From: Streptomyces poonensis
GTDB lineage: Bacteria > Actinomycetota > Actinomycetes > Streptomycetales > Streptomycetaceae
Assembly: GCF_014650915.1 (NCBI RefSeq)
Contig: NZ_BMVW01000005.1
Location: forward strand, 1 to 64,000
Direction of reading: 5' to 3'
DNA length: 64,000 nt
Under the pieces are notes generated by a model. That model saw nothing but the letters and a program-made list of their open reading frames with translations, searched no databases and was not told the DNA's origin. This document shows, piece by piece, positions 7,812 to 16,017 of the stretch; position 1 is the stretch's first letter, and each line of letters starts with the position of its first letter. The position numbers and the translations under genes were made by a program.

Positions 7812-8544
7812 GCAGGACTCCGGGCACGAGCCGGAGGAGAAGGAGGCGCCCCTCGGCGAGCGCGGCGGCGACGCCCGCGGCGCCTCGTCCGGGGACTCCG
7901 CCGGTCCGTCCTCCGGCGCGGCTCCGGCTCCCGACACGGCTCCGGGCACGCCCCCGTCCGGCATGCCGTCGGGCGGCGAGCGGGAGGTCCCGTTCGACGA
8001 GGACGCCGCGTGGCGGGCGATCGTCGCCGGGTACGGGCAGGAGCCGCCGGACCCGCCGGGCGCGAGGCCGTTCAGGTCGATCGAGGACCTGGCGCTGCCG
8101 GAGGCGGAGCCGGACGACACCACCGGGAAGTCCGGCGAGCAGGCCCCCGACCAGCCGTCCGACGAGCAGGGCGGGCCCTCCGGGACCAGACCCCTGGGCA
8201 GCTCCGTCGCCTTCGCGCCCGGCGTCGGCGGACCGCGCGACTACCGGCTGGCCGAGCCCGGCGAGGACGACCTCGACGAGGACGACGAGGACGGCGAGGG
8301 CCACTTCGTACCGCCCGAGCCGCCCCCGCTGCCCGCGACCGACGCGACGGCCAGGTTCGCCTGGCTCGGGGTGGTCGGCGGGCCCGTCCTGCTGCTCCTC
8401 GCCGTGCTCCTCGGCTGGGACATGACCTGGTGGCTGACCACCCTCGGGATAGGCGGCTTCCTCGGCGGCTTCGCCACGCTGGTGATGCGCATGAAGGACG
8501 GCGACGAAGACGACGACGACCCCGGACGCGGCGCGGTCGTCTGA
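7804..8544 (+). CDS. Conserved acidic membrane protein, function unknown
   Basis: A 246-residue protein. Residues 1-60 are disordered and rich in Gly, Ser and Pro. A short conserved-looking block (VPFDEDAAWRAIVAGYG) follows, then an acidic stretch, and two hydrophobic segments near the C-terminus (about 185-225) separated by only a few polar residues. The tail is Asp-rich. It is probably an integral protein with a large cytoplasmic N-terminal region. The GTG at 7804 overlaps the hydrolase stop, implying translational coupling. I do not recognise a functional family; similar proteins are widespread in Streptomyces. Confidence 0.85.
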   Translation: MAEQDSGHEPEEKEAPLGERGGDARGASSGDSAGPSSGAAPAPDTAPGTPPSGMPSGGEREVPFDEDAAWRAIVAGYGQEPPDPPGARPFRSIEDLALPEAEPDDTTGKSGEQAPDQPSDEQGGPSGTRPLGSSVAFAPGVGGPRDYRLAEPGEDDLDEDDEDGEGHFVPPEPPPLPATDATARFAWLGVVGGPVLLLLAVLLGWDMTWWLTTLGIGGFLGGFATLVMRMKDGDEDDDDPGRGAVV

Positions 8545-8575
8545 CCGGCCTGCGACCAGTGCCCAGTCCGGTCAG
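8541..8575. terminator. Possible bidirectional terminator between convergent genes
   Basis: An 8-bp inverted repeat, CTGACCGG (8541-8548) with CCGGTCAG (8568-8575), with a 19-nt loop. It spans the stop codons of the two convergent genes (7804-8544 plus, 8572-9330 minus). The long loop makes it weaker than the other terminators here. Confidence 0.4.
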
Positions 8576-9330
8576 GACGACGCGGGCACCCTGAGGGCGG
8601 CCAGCACCGGCAGATGGTCGGTGGCCGCCCTCAGGTCCGCCTCCGTCACCCCGGAGTGGCCCTGGGGCACCCCGCAGCCCAGTACCTCGACACCCCGCCC
8701 GGCGAAGACCGCGTCGATCCGCTTCTTCGGGTCCGTCGGCGTCGAGGTGTACTCGCCTCCCCAGGGGGCCGTCGCCCAGCCGTCCTGGAGCTCGGCGGCC
8801 AGCCGTTTGAAGCTCCGGCCGTCCGGGGTGTCGTTGATGTCGCCGCCCGCGACCGTGTGGTCCACGCCCATCCCGGCGAGCCGGTCGAGGAGCAGGCCGG
8901 CCTGCTCGTACCGCTCGTCCTTCTGCAGGCTCAGGTGACAGCTGAGCACTCCCAGCCGGGCACCTCCGAACCGTACGACCGCCGTCGCGAAGCCGCGCCG
9001 GTGCAGGCCGGGCGTGAGCGGCAGCAGGACGTCCTCGGTGCGTTCGACCGTCGCCCGGAGCGAGCACAGGAGCGCGGGACCGGCGGCGGTGGCGCCGCCC
9101 GAGAGAACGACCAGCCCCGAGGCCGCCGCCAGCCGCGCCAGCTGCTTGCGCCAGCGGAAGAACCGGGGGGCCTCCTGGATCAGCACCAGGTCCGGGGCAC
9201 AGGCCGCGATCACCCGGGCCAGCGCGGCGGTGTCGTCGTGCATCGAGCGGATGTTGTAGCTCAGCACCCGTACGACGGCGGAGCCGTCGGCCTCGGTCCG
9301 GGAGGCGGGAAGCACCGTGGTGGTCGCCAT
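8572..9330 (-). CDS. Endonuclease/exonuclease/phosphatase-family protein
   Basis: A 252-residue metal-dependent phosphohydrolase of the DNase I-like EEP superfamily. Motifs in order: LSYNIRSM (Asn), LVLIQEAP (metal-binding Glu), VLSCHLS, TVAGGDINDTPD (Asp and Asn), RIDAVFAG, and DHLPVLA (catalytic Asp-His). The ATG at 9330 gives MATTTVLPAS; upstream codons would add 21 basic residues without family resemblance. No signal peptide or membrane segment is evident, so it may act in the cytoplasm. The substrate (nucleic acid, phospholipid or inositol phosphate) cannot be told. It is convergent with the acidic membrane protein gene. Confidence 0.88.
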   Translation of the reverse strand: MATTTVLPASRTEADGSAVVRVLSYNIRSMHDDTAALARVIAACAPDLVLIQEAPRFFRWRKQLARLAAASGLVVLSGGATAAGPALLCSLRATVERTEDVLLPLTPGLHRRGFATAVVRFGGARLGVLSCHLSLQKDERYEQAGLLLDRLAGMGVDHTVAGGDINDTPDGRSFKRLAAELQDGWATAPWGGEYTSTPTDPKKRIDAVFAGRGVEVLGCGVPQGHSGVTEADLRAATDHLPVLAALRVPASS

Positions 9331-9467
9331 GACGGTCAAGATACGCGGCGCCCGCCGCCCCCCGTGACCGGGGCGCGACGGGCGCTGCCGCACGAAGCCC
9401 TGCGGCTGTGCGAACGTACGAATCCAGGCGGCTGTACGGAGCCGTCCGGCTACCTGACCGGGTCGGG

Positions 9468-10421
9468 CTACATGACCGGGTCGGGCTCCCTGGCCAGGTC
9501 CGCCGCGCCCACCAGGCCGGCCTTGTTGCCGAGCTGGGCGGCGATCACGTCGGCCACCGGACGCCAGTTGCCGCCCACGAGCCAGCGCTTGTAGGACTTG
9601 CGGATCGGGTCGAGGACCAGCTCGCCCTCGTCCGAGAGCCCGCCGCCGACGATGAACGCGGACGGGTCGAACAGCGAGGCCAGGTCGGCGAGGCCGGCAC
9701 CGGCCCAGCGGGCCAGCTCACGGTAGGAGTCGACGGCCACCGGGTCGCCCTGCCGCGCGGCCATGGAGATGTGCTTGCCCTCGATGCCGTCGGGGGAGCC
9801 GTCGCCCAGCGAGAGCAGGACCTCGGCGCGCTCCGGGGTGGCGTTGGCGCGCTGCTTCGCGTACCGCACGAGGGCGCGGCCGGAGGCGTACTGCTCCCAG
9901 CAGCCCTGCGAACCGCAGCCGCACAGCAGGCCGTCCGGCACCATCCGGATGTGGCCGAACTCGGCGGCCACGCCGAAGTGGCCGCGGCGCAGCTTGTTGC
10001 CGATGATGATGCCGCCGCCGAGTCCGGTGCCGAGCGTGATGCAGATGACGTTGCGGTGGCCCTTGCCCGCGCCGAACTTGTACTCGCCCCAGGCGGCCGC
10101 GTTGGCGTCGTTCTCCACCACGACCGGCAGGCCGACCCGCGCCTGGACCTTCTCCTTCAGCGGCTCCTGCCGCCAGTCGATGTTCGGCGCGAAGTAGACC
10201 GTCGAGCGCTGGCGGTTCACATAGCCGGCGGCGCCGATGCCGACACCGACGATCTCGTGCCCGGCCCGCGCGCCCTCGACGGCGGAGGCGATGGCGTCCA
10301 CGATGCCCTCGGGCGTGCCCGGAGTCGGCACCTTGTGGGTCGAGAGGATGTTGCCTTCCTCGTCGACCACGCCGGCCGCGATCTTCGTGCCGCCGATGTC
10401 GACGCCGATGGTGAGTCCCAT
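9468..10421 (-). CDS. glkA: ROK-family glucokinase
   Basis: Phosphorylates glucose with ATP. The 317-residue protein has the phosphate motif GVDIGGTKIA, the catalytic Asp in VENDANAAAWGE, the ROK zinc-binding cluster CGCGSQGCWEQYASG and the adenosine motif FIVGGG. Length and motifs match S. coelicolor GlkA, which is needed for both glucose phosphorylation and glucose repression (established for that protein). The gene follows the DUF5304-like gene by 55 bp on the same strand, as in S. coelicolor. The 3' end includes a short imperfect duplication (tgaccgggtcgggct, twice) that encodes part of the C-terminus and stop. Confidence 0.95.
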   Translation of the reverse strand: MGLTIGVDIGGTKIAAGVVDEEGNILSTHKVPTPGTPEGIVDAIASAVEGARAGHEIVGVGIGAAGYVNRQRSTVYFAPNIDWRQEPLKEKVQARVGLPVVVENDANAAAWGEYKFGAGKGHRNVICITLGTGLGGGIIIGNKLRRGHFGVAAEFGHIRMVPDGLLCGCGSQGCWEQYASGRALVRYAKQRANATPERAEVLLSLGDGSPDGIEGKHISMAARQGDPVAVDSYRELARWAGAGLADLASLFDPSAFIVGGGLSDEGELVLDPIRKSYKRWLVGGNWRPVADVIAAQLGNKAGLVGAADLAREPDPVM

Positions 10422-10476
10422 GAATCCCTCAGTTTCGGTCGAGCCCCGCTACGGCCAACCGTACCCGAGGGGACCC

Positions 10477-10995
10477 TCAGTCCACGTCGATGCGCTCCCC
10501 CGGGCCCGGGTCGTCGTCTCCGTCCCGGCCTCCGTCCCGGCGTCGGTCCCGGTCCTCGTCCCGCGCGGTGCCGCCCTGCGTCCAGCGCCGCTCCTGGTTC
10601 TCCACCGCCGAGCGGTAGGCGGCGAGCAGCTCGGAGCCGGCCGCGGCGAGATGGTCGAAGACCTGGGGGTTGCGCTCGATCACCGGTTCGACCGCGGCCC
10701 TGGCCTGGCGCACCACCTGGTTCACCACCTGCTGGGCCGCGCCCGAGGCGGCCGCCCCGAACAGCGGCGACTGCAGGGCGGACAGCTTGTCGGTGACGGC
10801 GTCGACCAGCTTGCGCAGCTCCTCGGCGGCCGAGCCCGGGGGCGGCCCGTACTGCGCGCGGCGCCGGGCCTTCTCCGCCTCGAGGTCCTCCTCGCAGGCC
10901 GTCGCCCAGGCGTCCGGGTCGGCCGGGCGGGCGGCTCGCGCCTCGTCGGCCGCCTCCTCCTGAGCGGCGTCGGACGTGGGGCGCTCTTCGCTCAT
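10477..10995 (-). CDS. DUF5304 family protein (SCO2127-like), upstream of glkA
   Basis: A 172-residue soluble protein with a disordered acidic N-terminus, a central helical region (about residues 45-140, beginning YGPPPGSAAEELRKLV) and a Gly/Asp/Arg-rich tail. ATG 10995 is preceded by CAGGAGT. The position directly upstream of glkA matches SCO2127 of S. coelicolor, which has been reported to influence glucose uptake, glucokinase activity and carbon catabolite repression (from memory). The biochemical role is unknown. I assign the family from context and composition, so the DUF number is less certain than the synteny. Confidence 0.85.
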   Translation of the reverse strand: MSEERPTSDAAQEEAADEARAARPADPDAWATACEEDLEAEKARRRAQYGPPPGSAAEELRKLVDAVTDKLSALQSPLFGAAASGAAQQVVNQVVRQARAAVEPVIERNPQVFDHLAAAGSELLAAYRSAVENQERRWTQGGTARDEDRDRRRDGGRDGDDDPGPGERIDVD

Positions 10996-11087
10996 GGCGG
11001 ACTCCTGACTGGGGTTCGTGTCTTCGACGTTACCCGAACGGAGCCATGCGGTTCACCATGCCCGCCACACGGACGGTCCGGCGCCGT

Positions 11088-12281
11088 TCAGCGGCCCTTC
11101 GGCCACAGCTCCGGGTCCGGCGCGAACCGGATCCGCAGCTCCCCCTCGCGCAGGGAGGCGCCGCTCACCGTGCACCGGCGCAGGGCCGACGGCAGGGGCA
11201 CGATCCGGCGGAACCGCCCGGCGGTGACGACGAGTTCGTCGCCGCGCCGGAGCAGGTCGAGCTCCTCGCGTATCGCGCCGGGCAGCGGGAGGTGCCAGAT
11301 CAGTTCGCCGTCGTCGAGGAGCCGGTCGGCGACGGGCCACTCGACCGGGGCGGGCGCCGGGCCGGCCCCGGGCACGTCCAGCGCGAGGAGGTCGTCACCG
11401 CCGCGGGGATCGCGCCCGAGGTGGGCCACCTCGCGGACCGGAACGGAGGCGTCCGGACCGCTTCCGTACGTGTCCTGCCATTCCTCCAGGGTCTTGCGCT
11501 GCTGGGCCACGGCTCCGGCGAGCCAGGTGTCGCCCGTGGTGCACGGCAGGACGCGGTTGGCGACCAGCGCGTCGAGGCGCAGGCCGCGCAGGGCGAGACC
11601 GGTGGCGGCGGTACGCACCTGGTCGGCGCCGGCCGGACCGGGCTCGGCGACCAGCCGTACGGTCGTGGCCCGCTCCGCCAGGACGGCCTGGACGGCGGCC
11701 AGTTCGGCGTCCCAGCGGGCGGCCGTCTCGTACAGCCACCCGGCGGGCATGGGCACGCCGGCGAGGCGGCCGAGCATGGGGCGCAGGGCGCGGGCGGCCT
11801 GCCGTTCCGGGGGCAGCAGCCGGCGCAGATAGCGGCGCAGCTCCTCGGGGAGCGCGAGCAGGTCGAGGGCGTGCGGGGCCGGGGGCAGATCGACGACGAG
11901 CAGGTCGTACGCCTCCGAGAGGACCGCGTCGCGCAGGGCGCGCAGGAGGGCGAGTTCCCCGGCGCCGGGCAGCGGGGTGAGTTCCTCGGCGTCGAGGCGG
12001 GCGGCGCCGAGGAGGTCGAGGGCCGTGGCCGCGCGCTCCTGGAGGGCGACGAGGTCCGCCCGGAAGCCCTCGGCCGCGTCGGGGCGCCAGGCGGTGAGTC
12101 CGGGCGCCGCCTCGACGGGTCCGGTGCCGGTGGGGACGCCGAGCACGGCACCGAGGCTGTCGGTGCCGTCGGCGCTCAGCACGAGGGTGCGGGCGCCGTC
12201 GCGGGCGGCCGCCAGTGCGGTGGCCGCGGCGACGGTCGTACGGCCGCTGCCGCCGGGACCGGTGATCAGGATGGAGCGCAT
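11088..12281 (-). CDS. ArsA/GET3-like ATPase
   Basis: A 397-residue P-loop ATPase of the deviant Walker A class. GPGGSGRTTVAAA occupies residues 8-20, the switch/Walker B-like strand is LLVVDLPPAPHALDLL (about residues 125-140), and VLPC plus a long insertion lie downstream. Related actinobacterial ArsA-like proteins are not necessarily arsenite pumps; the paired ArsB membrane partner is absent here. The C-terminal ~100 residues form a separate region like the ArsA HSP20-like domain (ending LRIRFAPDPELW). The next gene upstream on the same strand is a START-like protein 142 bp away. The role is unknown; a membrane-protein or metabolite-handling ATPase is plausible. Confidence 0.82.
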   Translation of the reverse strand: MRSILITGPGGSGRTTVAAATALAAARDGARTLVLSADGTDSLGAVLGVPTGTGPVEAAPGLTAWRPDAAEGFRADLVALQERAATALDLLGAARLDAEELTPLPGAGELALLRALRDAVLSEAYDLLVVDLPPAPHALDLLALPEELRRYLRRLLPPERQAARALRPMLGRLAGVPMPAGWLYETAARWDAELAAVQAVLAERATTVRLVAEPGPAGADQVRTAATGLALRGLRLDALVANRVLPCTTGDTWLAGAVAQQRKTLEEWQDTYGSGPDASVPVREVAHLGRDPRGGDDLLALDVPGAGPAPAPVEWPVADRLLDDGELIWHLPLPGAIREELDLLRRGDELVVTAGRFRRIVPLPSALRRCTVSGASLREGELRIRFAPDPELWPKGR

Positions 12282-12423
12282 GGAGGTGAACGCTACCCGC
12301 GCCGCACGGCGGGGACGTTCGCCGTCCGGTGCGCGGCGCGCTCAGGAGCCGTCCGCCGCTCCGGGGCGGCGCGCTCACGGGCCGACCGCCGCGGGGCTCG
12401 TCGCCCCCGCCCGGTCCGGCGGG

Positions 12424-12867
12424 CTACTTCGCCTCCGACTCGACCGCCTTCTTCAGGCCGGCCAGCGCGCGGTCGATGATGACCTTCTCCGCCTTGCGCT
12501 TGATCATGCCGAGCATCGGGATCTTGACGTCGACCGTGAGCCGGTACGTCACCTCGGTCGCCTCGGCGCCGGCCGGCTTCAGCAGGTACGTGCCGTCGAG
12601 GGACCGCAGCATCTGGGACTTCACCAGGGTCCAGGAGACCTCGTGGGCGCCGGTCCAGGTGAAGGCGAGCACCTGGTCGTCCTTGATCGCGCCCGCGTCC
12701 ATGACGAGGTGGACCTGCTCGGCGCGGCCCTGGTCGTCCGTCGCGAGCACCTCCGCCACCTTCACCTCGCCGGTCCACTCCGGGTAGCGGGCGAAGTCCG
12801 CGATCACGCCCATGACGTCGGCCGGTGCCGCCTCGATCGTGATGCTCGAACTGGTGTGTTCCGCCAT
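12424..12867 (-). CDS. SRPBCC / START-like (polyketide cyclase-like) protein
   Basis: A 147-residue small cytosolic protein of the Bet v1-like fold, which binds hydrophobic ligands. It opens with SITIEAAPADVMGVIADF and the typical RYPEWTGEV, followed by alternating beta strands (VSWTLVKSQM, LDGTYLLKP, VTYRLTVDVKIPM) and a long C-terminal helix. Start ATG 12867 follows GGAGCC. It stands alone, not in a polyketide cluster, so lipid or cofactor binding or a coenzyme Q-binding-like role is possible. The ligand is unknown. Confidence 0.86.
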   Translation of the reverse strand: MAEHTSSSITIEAAPADVMGVIADFARYPEWTGEVKVAEVLATDDQGRAEQVHLVMDAGAIKDDQVLAFTWTGAHEVSWTLVKSQMLRSLDGTYLLKPAGAEATEVTYRLTVDVKIPMLGMIKRKAEKVIIDRALAGLKKAVESEAK

Positions 12868-13065
12868 CGCCGTGGCTCCTCCAGATGCGGTCCGGATCGA
12901 AGGTCGCCCCTGGCCGGCCGGGCCGGGCCCGGGGAGGGGGTGGGTACGCACGTGTGTGCAGCGTGAAGGCTACCGCGCGACCGCCGGACCTTTCTCATCC
13001 GACCTGCTGTTCGTCCGGTTCGCAAGGCCTTCCGCTTCCGGCGCCCTCCGGCCGCCGCGCCTCCC

Positions 13066-13863
13066 TCACCACTCCAGCACCCACGGCCTCCCGCTGCTCG
13101 CGAAGTGCCCGACGTTCACGCACTCGGTCGCCCCGATCCGCATCCGCCGCACCAGCGGCTGGTGGACATGGCCGAAGAGGGAGTAGCGCGGCCGGGTGCG
13201 GCGGATGGCGTCCAGCAGGGCACGGCTGCCGCGTTCGAAGCGCCGGGCGACCGTGTCGTACACGAGCTCCGGGACCTCCGGCGGGATGTGGGTGCACAGC
13301 ACGTCCACCTCGCCGACCGCCTCTATCTTCGCCGCGTACTCCTCGTCGCTGATCTCGTACGGCGTCCGCATCGGCGTGCGCAGCCCGCCGCCCACGAAGC
13401 CGAAGGTCCACCCCCCGATCTCCACGCGCTGCCCGTCCAGCACGGTGATGCCGTCCCCGGCGTACTCCGGCCACAGGCGCGGCATGTCGACGTTGCCGTA
13501 CGTGGCGTACGTCGGGGCGGGGAAGGCGGCGAAGAGTTCGGCGTACTGCTTGCGCACCGCCTTCTCCATCACCGCGGCCCGGTCCTCCTCGATCCCCGCC
13601 CACAGCCGGGCCCCGAGGGCGCGGGCCTCCTCGAAGCGGCGGGCGGTGCGCAGTTCGACGATCCGGTCGGCGTTCTCCACCCCGAAGAGGTCGGGGAAGA
13701 TGCCACGCGAGTGATCGGCGTAGTCGAGGAAGAGCACCAGGTCGCCGAGGCAGATCAGGGCGTCGGCACCTTCCCCCGCCCTGGCGAGATCCCTCGCGTT
13801 GCCGTGCACGTCGCTGACCACGTGGACGCGTGTCCCGGTGTGTCCGCCAGTTGTGGATGCCAT
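13066..13863 (-). CDS. Calcineurin-like metallophosphoesterase
   Basis: A 265-residue metallophosphoesterase. Metal-binding motifs run in order: VVSDVHGN (DXH), LICLGDLV (GD), TYGNVDMP (a GNHD variant with Val-Asp in place of His-Asp), CTHIPPE and LFGHVHQP (GHXH). The changed third motif is unusual because the His there normally takes part in catalysis. ATG 13863 has no ribosome site; a TACCCT box (13877-13872, minus strand) with GTTCAC 17 bp upstream would start transcription about 2 nt before the ATG, so it may be leaderless. The substrate is unknown. Divergent from the acyl-CoA ligase gene. Confidence 0.86.
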   Translation of the reverse strand: MASTTGGHTGTRVHVVSDVHGNARDLARAGEGADALICLGDLVLFLDYADHSRGIFPDLFGVENADRIVELRTARRFEEARALGARLWAGIEEDRAAVMEKAVRKQYAELFAAFPAPTYATYGNVDMPRLWPEYAGDGITVLDGQRVEIGGWTFGFVGGGLRTPMRTPYEISDEEYAAKIEAVGEVDVLCTHIPPEVPELVYDTVARRFERGSRALLDAIRRTRPRYSLFGHVHQPLVRRMRIGATECVNVGHFASSGRPWVLEW

Positions 13864-14160
13864 GTCGATCAAGGGTAGGGGTCATGGGGCAAACGTGAAC
13901 AGAGATGCCCCTACCTGCGGTTACTCGCCAGTCCCGGAGGCTGTGGACTACTGTGCGCCAGGTAAGTCACCCACATGTGACGGAGAGAACATCTCGTCGG
14001 GACCCCCTGTTGGGAGGCCATACCGACGGGTAACGTCCGGGCAGTCCATCCGTGCTCAGGATGTCGGCCGACGACCCCCCGAGCACCAGCCCGATCCTTG
14101 GACCGCACCGTCGCAGCAACACAGAGTCGTGGCGCCGGCGCCCTATGAGGAGCAGCAGTC
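13864..14160. other. Intergenic region between divergent genes
   Basis: About 300 bp between the phosphoesterase and the acyl-CoA ligase. Besides the TACCCT/GTTCAC promoter candidate for the minus-strand gene, I see only a weak TACTGT box near 13949 on the plus strand and a GAGG ribosome site at 14147-14150 before the TTG start. No small gene, RNA or strong hairpin is evident. Confidence 0.5.
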
Positions 14161-15957
14161 TTGCGCGAGTTCAGCCTTCCGGCTTTGTACGAGGTCCCGA
14201 CGGACGGCAATCTCACCGACATCGTCCGCAGAAACGCCGCGCAGCACCCGGACGTCGCCGTCGTCGCCCGCAAGGCGGGAGGCGCCTGGCAGGACGTCAC
14301 CGCCACCGCGTTCCTCGCCGAGGTGCAGGCCGCCGCCAAGGGCCTCATCGCCGCGGGCGTCCAGCCCGGCGACCGGGTCGGCCTGATGTCACGCACCCGC
14401 TACGAATGGACCCTGCTCGACTTCGCGATCTGGTTCGCGGGCGCCGTGACCGTGCCGGTGTACGAGACGAGCTCGCCGGAGCAGGTGGAGTGGATCCTCG
14501 GCGACTCGGGCGCCACCGCCTGCCTGGTGGAGCTGCCCGCCCACGCGGAGGCCGTGGAGTCGGTGCGGGAGAAGCTGCCCGCCCTCAAGCACGTGTGGCA
14601 GATCGAGGCCGGCGCGGTGGAGGAGCTCGGGCGGCTCGGCCAGGACGTCACCGACGAGACGGTCGAGGAGCGCGGCTCGCTGGCGAAGGCCGACGACCCG
14701 GCGACCATCGTCTACACCTCCGGCACCACCGGCCGCCCCAAGGGCTGTGTCCTCACCCACCGCAGCTTCTTCGCCGAGTGCGGCAACATCGTGGAGCGGC
14801 TGCGCCCCCTGTTCCGTACCGGCGAGTGCTCGGTGCTGCTCTTCCTGCCGCTCGCGCACGTCTTCGGGCGCCTGGTGCAGATCGCGCCGATGATGGCGCC
14901 GATCAAGCTGGGCTGCGTCCCGGACATCAAGAACCTCACCGAGGAGCTGGCCTCGTTCCGGCCCACGCTGATCCTCGGCGTGCCCCGGGTCTTCGAGAAG
15001 GTCTACAACGCGGCACGCGCCAAGGCGCAGGCCGACGGCAAGGGCGCGATCTTCGACAAGGCCGCCGACACGGCGATCGCGTACAGCCGCGCGCTGGACA
15101 CCCCGTCGGGCCCGTCGATCGGCCTGAAGATCAAGCACTTCGTCTTCGACAAGCTCGTCTACGGCAAGCTGCGGGCGGTCCTCGGCCGCCGCGGCGAGTA
15201 CGCCATCTCCGGCGGCGCCCCGCTGGGCGAGCGTCTCGGCCACTTCTTCCGCGGCATCGGCTTCACGGTCCTGGAGGGCTACGGCCTGACCGAGTCCTGT
15301 GCCGCGACCGCGTTCAACCCCTGGGACCGGCCGAAGATCGGCACGGTGGGCCAGCCGCTGCCCGGCTCGGTGGTCCGCATCGCGGACGACGGCGAGGTGC
15401 TGCTGCACGGCGAGCACCTGTTCAAGGAGTACTGGAACAACCCGGGCGCGACCGAGGAGGCCCTCGAGGACGGCTGGTTCCACACCGGTGACCTCGGCAC
15501 CCTCGACGAGGACGGCTACCTCAGCATCACCGGCCGCAAGAAGGAGATCCTCGTCACCGCGGGCGGCAAGAACGTCGCCCCGGCCGTGATCGAGGACCGG
15601 ATCCGCGCGCACGCGCTGGTCGCGGAGTGCATGGTGGTGGGCGACGGGCGGCCGTTCGTGGGCGCGCTGGTCACCATCGACGAGGAGTTCCTGGGCCGCT
15701 GGTGCGCCGAGCACGGCAAACCGGCCGGCTCCACGGTCGCGTCGCTGCGCGAGGACGCGGACCTGCTGGCCGCGGTCCAGGCCGCGGTCGACGACGGCAA
15801 CGCCGCGGTGTCGAAGGCCGAGTCGGTGCGCAAGTTCCGTATCCTGTCCGCCCAGTTCACCGAGGAGTCGGGGCACCTCACGCCGTCCCTGAAGCTCAAG
15901 CGGAACGTGGTGGCGAAGGACTACGCGGACGAGATCGAGGCGATCTACCGGAAGTAG
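14161..15957 (+). CDS. Long-chain fatty-acid-CoA ligase (FadD/AMP-forming)
   Basis: Activates long-chain fatty acids to acyl-CoA through an acyl-adenylate. The 598-residue length fits the long-chain AMP-binding enzymes (FACL/FAA-type). Motifs: YTSGTTGRPKG (P-loop-like A3, near residue 184), EGYGLTESCAATAFN (A5), GWFHTGDLG (A7), and GRKKEILVTAGGKNVAP (A8 hinge and linker). The start is a TTG at 14161 behind GAGG with 10 nt spacing, and the N-terminus MREFSLPALYE is typical of streptomycete homologues. It is monocistronic, with a 25-bp hairpin terminator directly downstream. Confidence 0.93.
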   Translation: MREFSLPALYEVPTDGNLTDIVRRNAAQHPDVAVVARKAGGAWQDVTATAFLAEVQAAAKGLIAAGVQPGDRVGLMSRTRYEWTLLDFAIWFAGAVTVPVYETSSPEQVEWILGDSGATACLVELPAHAEAVESVREKLPALKHVWQIEAGAVEELGRLGQDVTDETVEERGSLAKADDPATIVYTSGTTGRPKGCVLTHRSFFAECGNIVERLRPLFRTGECSVLLFLPLAHVFGRLVQIAPMMAPIKLGCVPDIKNLTEELASFRPTLILGVPRVFEKVYNAARAKAQADGKGAIFDKAADTAIAYSRALDTPSGPSIGLKIKHFVFDKLVYGKLRAVLGRRGEYAISGGAPLGERLGHFFRGIGFTVLEGYGLTESCAATAFNPWDRPKIGTVGQPLPGSVVRIADDGEVLLHGEHLFKEYWNNPGATEEALEDGWFHTGDLGTLDEDGYLSITGRKKEILVTAGGKNVAPAVIEDRIRAHALVAECMVVGDGRPFVGALVTIDEEFLGRWCAEHGKPAGSTVASLREDADLLAAVQAAVDDGNAAVSKAESVRKFRILSAQFTEESGHLTPSLKLKRNVVAKDYADEIEAIYRK

Positions 15958-15966
15958 CCGGGCCCT

Positions 15967-16017
15967 GAACCGCTGATGGCGCCCACCCCCGTCGGGGGTG
16001 GGCGCCATCAGCGGTTC
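15967..16017. terminator. Perfect 25-bp inverted repeat, bidirectional terminator
   Basis: A palindrome in which 15967-15991 pairs perfectly with 15993-16017 around a single central base (15992). The arm begins GAACCGCTGATGGCGCCC and ends ACCCCCG. It lies between the convergent acyl-CoA ligase and glycosyltransferase genes, and its right edge includes the first two bases of the latter's stop codon (16018-16016 on the minus strand). Confidence 0.85.

Noticed and set aside
11088..12281. Arsenite-resistance role for the ArsA-like ATPase
   Set aside because: No arsB, arsC or arsR gene is nearby, and the protein has a diverged Walker A motif and different surrounding genes. Only the ATPase family is supported.
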